Below are positions 58,470-64,000 of a DNA stretch of 64,000 nt, piece after piece. This DNA is from Cardiocondyla obscurior (Eukaryota > Arthropoda > Insecta > Hymenoptera > Formicidae): assembly GCF_019399895.1 (NCBI RefSeq), contig NC_091868.1, positions 6,201,593-6,265,592 on the forward strand, written 5' to 3'. The notes under the pieces are model-generated. The model did not search any database. It was not told where the DNA came from and worked only from the letters and a program-made list of their open reading frames with translations. Position numbers and translations under genes: made by a program. Position 1 is the first letter of the stretch. Each line of letters begins with the position of its first letter.

Positions 58470-61400
58470 CTGAAATTGAAAAGTCGAAAGTCATTTACGT
58501 AAAAAAATATAATTAATAAGAATTTTCTTTCGCCGAAAGAGATAACGTAATGTTTGAATACACCGCACGCTCGTGATATACCGTGACATTGCCATTCCAA
58601 CTGCAAATATTTTTTAAGCCGAGATCCCTCACGTACCGGCGAAACGTGGAGTTCGCATTATATCTACCTATGTGTCATGCCACATATTTCCCGAGTGTGT
58701 CGGAGCCACCGAGTCTGGCAAGACACCCTCGAGCGCCTCAAATCCAGTTGCCGCGAGATTTAGCGTTCACTGCCGGAACGACGCTACGTCTCCCTCAGGA
58801 GCTTTCGAAAATGTTGAGTAATAAGACGTTTCCCCGGAATACGTTTATCTTTATTATTCGCATAAACGATATGACTGACGCAACTACAATTTTGGGGCAA
58901 ATTTTTCATCAATCCTTGACAAGCGACGTCACCTTTAAATGGAATCAGGAAGGAACTAATGCTTTGATAATTAATGAGAAAGCACTACAAGGTTAATTTG
59001 CAATTAGGCAAATAATATTTAAGCAAAAATTGTTATGGCAGGGGCTCTTGGAAAATTAATGAAAATTTAGCTAGTTAACTTACAAGTAACCCCGTAATTC
59101 ACTATTACTTCACGCGCAACGACGCGTTGAATATTCTGCCGAGCAAGTTTCGACAAAATTTCTTGGCTTTCCTTAAAATGCAAATTCGCTTTGGGTGTGT
59201 GTTCTTTGCACTTCTATCGGTCACATCTACCACATTTAGCTTCACCAAGACCATCGTAGCGGTTCGCCGCTACTAAGATCGAAAAAAAGACCGCATAAAA
59301 ATGAAAACTGCTTGAAAAATTCGCCCTCACGCGCACCTTTTCAGTCACGATCGGGCAAAATCTCACCGCGATTTTACGACCGTTATCAAACGCGTGCAAA
59401 GGGCATCTTTATTGCTGTAAGGCGGCGCAAAAGGAAAAGAGGGAATAAGATAAAGGCTGGTTTAGTTTGATTGATGATACATAAAAAAAGATAAGGAAAT
59501 AATTCCGTTCGTTATCGTCCTATACTTGCTCCGCACGATTTATGAGAAATTTCTATTGCCAATTAATGTAATAACTTGTATTAATTTAAACGATCCGACC
59601 TGTACTATGCTATTATAATGCATCGTTGACGAGTATTTTAATGCAGCGCTAGACGACGTGTATCAGTAAAAACTTAAAGCCTAGCCGGGATTTAAGTCCA
59701 AGAATCGTAACATTAAAAATATATAAATGTCGTACGCGAAACAAGAAAGATATTTATCTATAACTATCTATTGTTGTCAACTGCGGTGGCTTTAATACCT
59801 CGACATGCCGAGCTAATGTGCTTTTAAATCCCGCAATTTCTTGTCGTCAAGCGTAACTTTTTCTAATTCTCTCTTCCGCCAAACGGCCACTCGTAAAAAC
59901 TTTCTTTAATTTGCAGTATTGGATTCTCTTTCTGGCCTTGATAACAAAGTTTTTGACAAAAATACTTTAGACCAAGATGTTTCCATCGATACGATAAAAC
60001 AAAGCAGTGATAATGTTCGTAAATAGTCGGACGCGCAGTCCAAATGAATGCTCTGTTCTGCGGTATTGTACGTATATAGTACTGGCTATAGAACTTGGCC
60101 AGTGTTTGTAATCCGACAGCAAAGATATATAATATATATATATATATATTATATATCTCTATATATATATCTATATATAGAGAGAGCTTAACATTCCCCT
60201 ATGATAACGCCCACAAAAGCGTCTTTCGAGCGTTTTTTCCAACCCCATAAATCGAGCGAGTTCGCGGCTCCGGATATAAAACGTTTCTATAAGGCGAACC
60301 CTTTCACCGCAAACTTCAACAATTTTATTCGCGTGAAACTTTTCGCTTTTAACGTGCCATTAAAATAGCATGTTAACCAAATTATTCATATTAATTCTGT
60401 TATTAAATGTTAATAGTGCGAAGTTAAAAATATATGCGCGCGTATACACACATACAAAGATCAAAAATAATATAAAATTATAGATGCCATTTTTAACAAG
60501 CTCAGCTTAATTTTATATTTATCGTAAAACTTAATCACAGCGAGTCCAACCGATAAACGTCGCGTGCGATTTCACCCGCGTTCAGTTTAACAGATTTGGC
60601 TTAAAGGGGCTCTATATGTATATACGAAGAAGATAATCCAACCTATCTTGGCTTTTCTTTCCTTCGCTTCAGCTCACGCCAAGATTCTATTCTCTTGCAC
60701 GTGCCACGGCACGAAACTAGTTTCCCCCGACGCGATCGGAGTCACGATAACTTCAACGATTCCAAAAATCACTTGCTGAAAAGTCTTTCTGCCATGGTCG
60801 ATGGCAGATATGAAAGATTATAGAAATAGAAAAATGTCGGCCGAGAAGGGGAAGTGGACGTAAGCAGTAAAAAGATATATAGAAGAGTCTGGCCATCGGC
60901 CAAATAAATTGCGAGAGAAAGAGGTGTCGTTAACCTTATATTGCGCCACAACCGTGATGAAGGATAAAATTTTGAAGCGTAAAAAGTAGCGAGAAAACTG
61001 GTACTCGAGGTGTAATAAAGCATAACTTGCGCCCTTGTAATATTAAATGTACACTTTTGTCGTAGTTTTCGTTATAAAGTAAACAGGAAATACATGTCGC
61101 GTCTGTATTTTTATAAAAAGTAAAAATCCAAAATGGGTTATACATGGCGCTAAAAAAATATAACCGAAATATAATTCGACGTAGTGGAAATTTCAAGTTG
61201 TAAGAAGTCGCGTTTCACAATTATCGCAAATCGCACTTGCTAAAGTAGACCGAATCTCCCGTCAAGTTTTAATTAACGCGCGCGATTCGTCGGAAAAGAG
61301 ATGTTAGTTCGCGATCTCGTTCGAAATACGTTTCTTTCGCGAGAAGGTCTTCGTATGCAAATCCGTCGCGTATAATTTAGACGCTGGGGACGTAGGAAGC

Positions 61401-64000
61401 ACGGTGGAGCAATTAGCAATTAGAGAACTCCCTTTAATTGCCCTCGATGTTTCTCCGGAATCATAATTTTCTGAAGACGAAGAATGGCGACCAGCCGCCT
61501 TCAAGAGAAATTTCTTGGGCGGAAGGATACAGGCGATTAATGTTTGATCCAGTATATTCGAAAGTATCTGTTATCCTTTCGACTTACCCTGATTTCGCGT
61601 TCGAATCGACTTCGCACAGTTCAAATAACTCATCGAATCTGCCGAGGAAGCAAATTAACTTCGCTCACGCGACTTAATCAAGAAATCTCGACCAGTGAAA
61701 ATTTTTCTTTTTTATTTCTTTCTCTCTTTCTATCCTCGTTATACGGGATTATCTGAGTATGTGAATAGTGCGCGCGAAAAAAAAAAAAAGAAGAAACGAA
61801 TAATATAGACTGCCGAGGAAACTGCGAATCGGATCAGCGAAAAAATTGACCTTTAATTAAAGAACGTACGTAAGACTTGGTGCGATTAATATTCACTCCT
61901 TTTTCAACGCGTGTTTAATTCACGATGTCGTTAACAAGTTATTTAACATTCAAAAGAGATCGCCTTGAGTTTTTAATTAAGCTCTAAAAATATAAACCAA
62001 CCTACCGATGTTATTATTTCTCGAATAACGCCGAGTGGACTTTATTCTAACAAAAATTTTATTCAAAACCTAATTGGCGGTAACGTCGAAAGTAAAAAAA
62101 CTACGGCTTAAAAAAAAAAATATATATATACTACACAGACACCTGCATAAAGTGCAATTCTCTCGCTGAATATCTCATTAACAAGTATCTTAAGACAATC
62201 TGACAGTTTTGCAATTTTATAGTTCTGAGTTACTCGCAATTACAGTCCGTAACTTGCTTGCGGTACTTTTAAAACCAATTTCGCAAAAACGCCAAATGAA
62301 AACGCATAAAATACGCGCGACGTAAAAGCGAAACGAGTCTTTTTTTTTTCTCGGTTTACGGATCTGTCCGTAGCCGCAAGTTCAAAATACCGAACGATAA
62401 AAATTAATGTTCACGTGCGGTGAATACATATTTTTTTTTTTTTGCAACAGTAATTTGTAACGAGCACTTCCGTATCGGTACTACAAGCGCTAATAATTTA
62501 TCCGGTAACGCCGTGGTGCGATTGAATTTTTCCGCGTTAACGTTTAACGTTTGATCGTCGGTCATCGGTTGTAAATGCATTACGTGTCAATTAGCGTGTA
62601 TTACGTGTAGAACACAGGTAATAAAGCTACGTCGCGTATTATTAGCGAGCTCAAAGCAAAGTGGCCGAAATTGCGGGCATTAAATAACGACGATTAACAT
62701 CTCCTTTGGCCTTTATCCCGTCGCGCAATGTCCAAAAGCAATATGATCAAAATCGCTTTCCGCAGAAATGCGGTAAATATTTCGCCTCGTTTGCGTAACC
62801 GCTTCGCTATTGTTGTCAACGAGTAATTTTGCAAATCAAAGTACTCTCTGAACTCGGTTATATCACATGGGAACTGAAGCTGCATCGCATTCCGCGCCAG
62901 AAAGGTAATAAAATTAGGAATTGTAAATTCAAATGTAAAATTGAATAAGTAGCTCGTACTTTCGAAACAGAATATTTGAAACAGAACGAAAGAGAAATAA
63001 AAAAGAAGCATAGAAATGCATATGACATAATTGTACGAATAAAATAAATTTTACTATGAATTTTACATATAAAAAAATTTTTCTTTTCTTTTTTTTTTAA
63101 ATTGTAAAAAAAAAAATAAGAGAAAGAAACAAAAAAATATAAAAAGAGAAAAGTAAGACTTTGTTAGAAGAACGAGATATTTCGCGACTTTCAGGTGTAT
63201 CCGGCCTTTTCCTAGACATCTTGACGTGTTATCGACTCCGCCTGACCTCGCCATTCCTGACCCCGGCAATATCGCGATCTGTCCTGCACTCGTTTTCCCC
63301 TTTACCTCTCAGTCAGTCGGTTCAATTCTATCGTCCACGTCCGCAATCGACTGATCGGAAGAGCGAACATAGCCGACACGACATAACGCTCCAGTCGCTT
63401 CCGTTGCTTTTCACCTTTTCAAAGATACCCTCTTAAAATGAAAAGCGGAAGAGAGCACGCGAAGTATGCCTTTTTTTTTTTTTACAACATTAGACATTAC
63501 AGAACGAACACTTAGCTCGCATCAATCGTCTCTTTGAAATGATTAATCTAATCGACGGATACCGAAAAATATAATATAATATATTTGGTGAATAAAATAT
63601 TTTTATAACACGGTAAACTCGGCAGAGGTAGCAAGATGCATACACAAAAAAAGGTTGTGGGCAGTCGGCCCATTGCCTCGGACAACATTGGCTATTACTA
63701 CTGAAGCATACTTGGCCGAAGATCGAGCGATTAATATGAAAGTAGCGGGGCTTGAAAATGAGAGAACGCCAAGCGAGAGAACAAATTGGCATTGTGGAAA
63801 AACGGCAACGATCAGGAATCTCTAAACAATTTTTTTTTTTTTTTAATAGAAAGGTGGTCTACTGTGTCGTATCAATCGGGGTGAACAATCGGTTATCGAC
63901 AGCTCCAGATACACCAATTCTGTCGCGGACAATGGGGTTTATTCGTTCGTCCATTTGCGGACGATCTCACATTACGATTGCGAACGTGTAAATTGGGTTA
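58470..64000. other. Probable Syx1A intron, no exon recognised
   Basis: I searched the minus strand for the conserved EVEEIREMIDKI-type helix and the N-peptide and found neither. This stretch is therefore probably a large intron. It contains a 36-bp AT palindrome near 60123, T/A runs (about 62.4, 63.1 and 63.8 kb) and short motif-less ORFs. Confidence 0.55.
60123..60185. repeat. Perfect 36-bp AT palindrome plus adjacent inverted repeat
   Basis: 60123-60158 is a perfect palindrome starting AGATATATAATATATATA. It runs directly into a second inverted repeat in which CTCTATATATA pairs with TATATATAGAG. Together they could form adjacent cruciforms or RNA hairpins. Confidence 0.85.

Noticed and set aside
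58583..58996. 137-codon plus-strand ORF upstream of the Syntaxin exons
   Set aside because: No recognised domain or Syntaxin sequence, opposite strand; lies in the probable Syntaxin intron.
1..64000. tRNA genes, rRNA genes and CRISPR arrays
   Set aside because: No B-box/cloverleaf candidates, rRNA segments or regularly spaced repeats were seen on reading both strands; a tRNAscan-SE or Rfam run would settle this.

Overview
The window is nuclear DNA from an insect, most likely a hymenopteran (an ant is my guess). It has AT-rich introns and spacers, CpG-rich promoter blocks, short phase-consistent introns, many poly-A/T runs, and proteins closest in character to insect orthologues. Nothing bacterial or viral was seen. 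Exon coordinates come from reading GT/AG splice sites and checking reading phase by hand, without transcript data.

Layout. 1-10.2 kb: a single-exon Rap2 small GTPase (2845-3390) behind a CpG-rich leader, then a long spacer with short inverted-repeat elements and an AT microsatellite. 10.2-22 kb: a cluster holding an unrecognised 918-aa helical protein (-), acireductone dioxygenase ADI1 (+, head-to-head with it), ribonucleotide reductase small subunit RnrS (-, convergent with ADI1, with an E2F/CCAAT promoter) and translation factor eIF5 (-). 22-30.1 kb: no gene I can support; it holds one coding-like block of unknown nature and two CpG-rich blocks. 30.1-40.1 kb: a dense cluster of an RPUSD3-like mitochondrial pseudouridine synthase (+), mRpL34 (-), SKA1 (+), a ZAD/C2H2 zinc-finger protein (+) and a secreted or membrane TP53I13-like/DUF3105 protein (+). 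40.1-64 kb: the 3' part of Syntaxin 1A (-), whose 5' exons lie beyond the right edge.

The most interesting locus is Syntaxin 1A. Four constant exons (Habc and the first half of the SNARE motif) are followed by two alternative 111-bp exons for the second half of the SNARE helix, then by three alternative terminal exons. Each terminal exon encodes a different membrane anchor and stop codon. All junctions are phase 0, so six proteins are possible.

Other points: a GC-AG intron in RnrS directly after an iron-ligand glutamate codon; an S-phase type RnrS promoter with a 14-bp palindromic CCAAT box; three copies of one MITE-like family, one of which fills most of an RPUSD3 intron; a TTAA-flanked piggyBac-type mini-element between RPUSD3 and mRpL34; and a tandem 29-residue Trp/Pro-rich repeat in the TP53I13-like protein.
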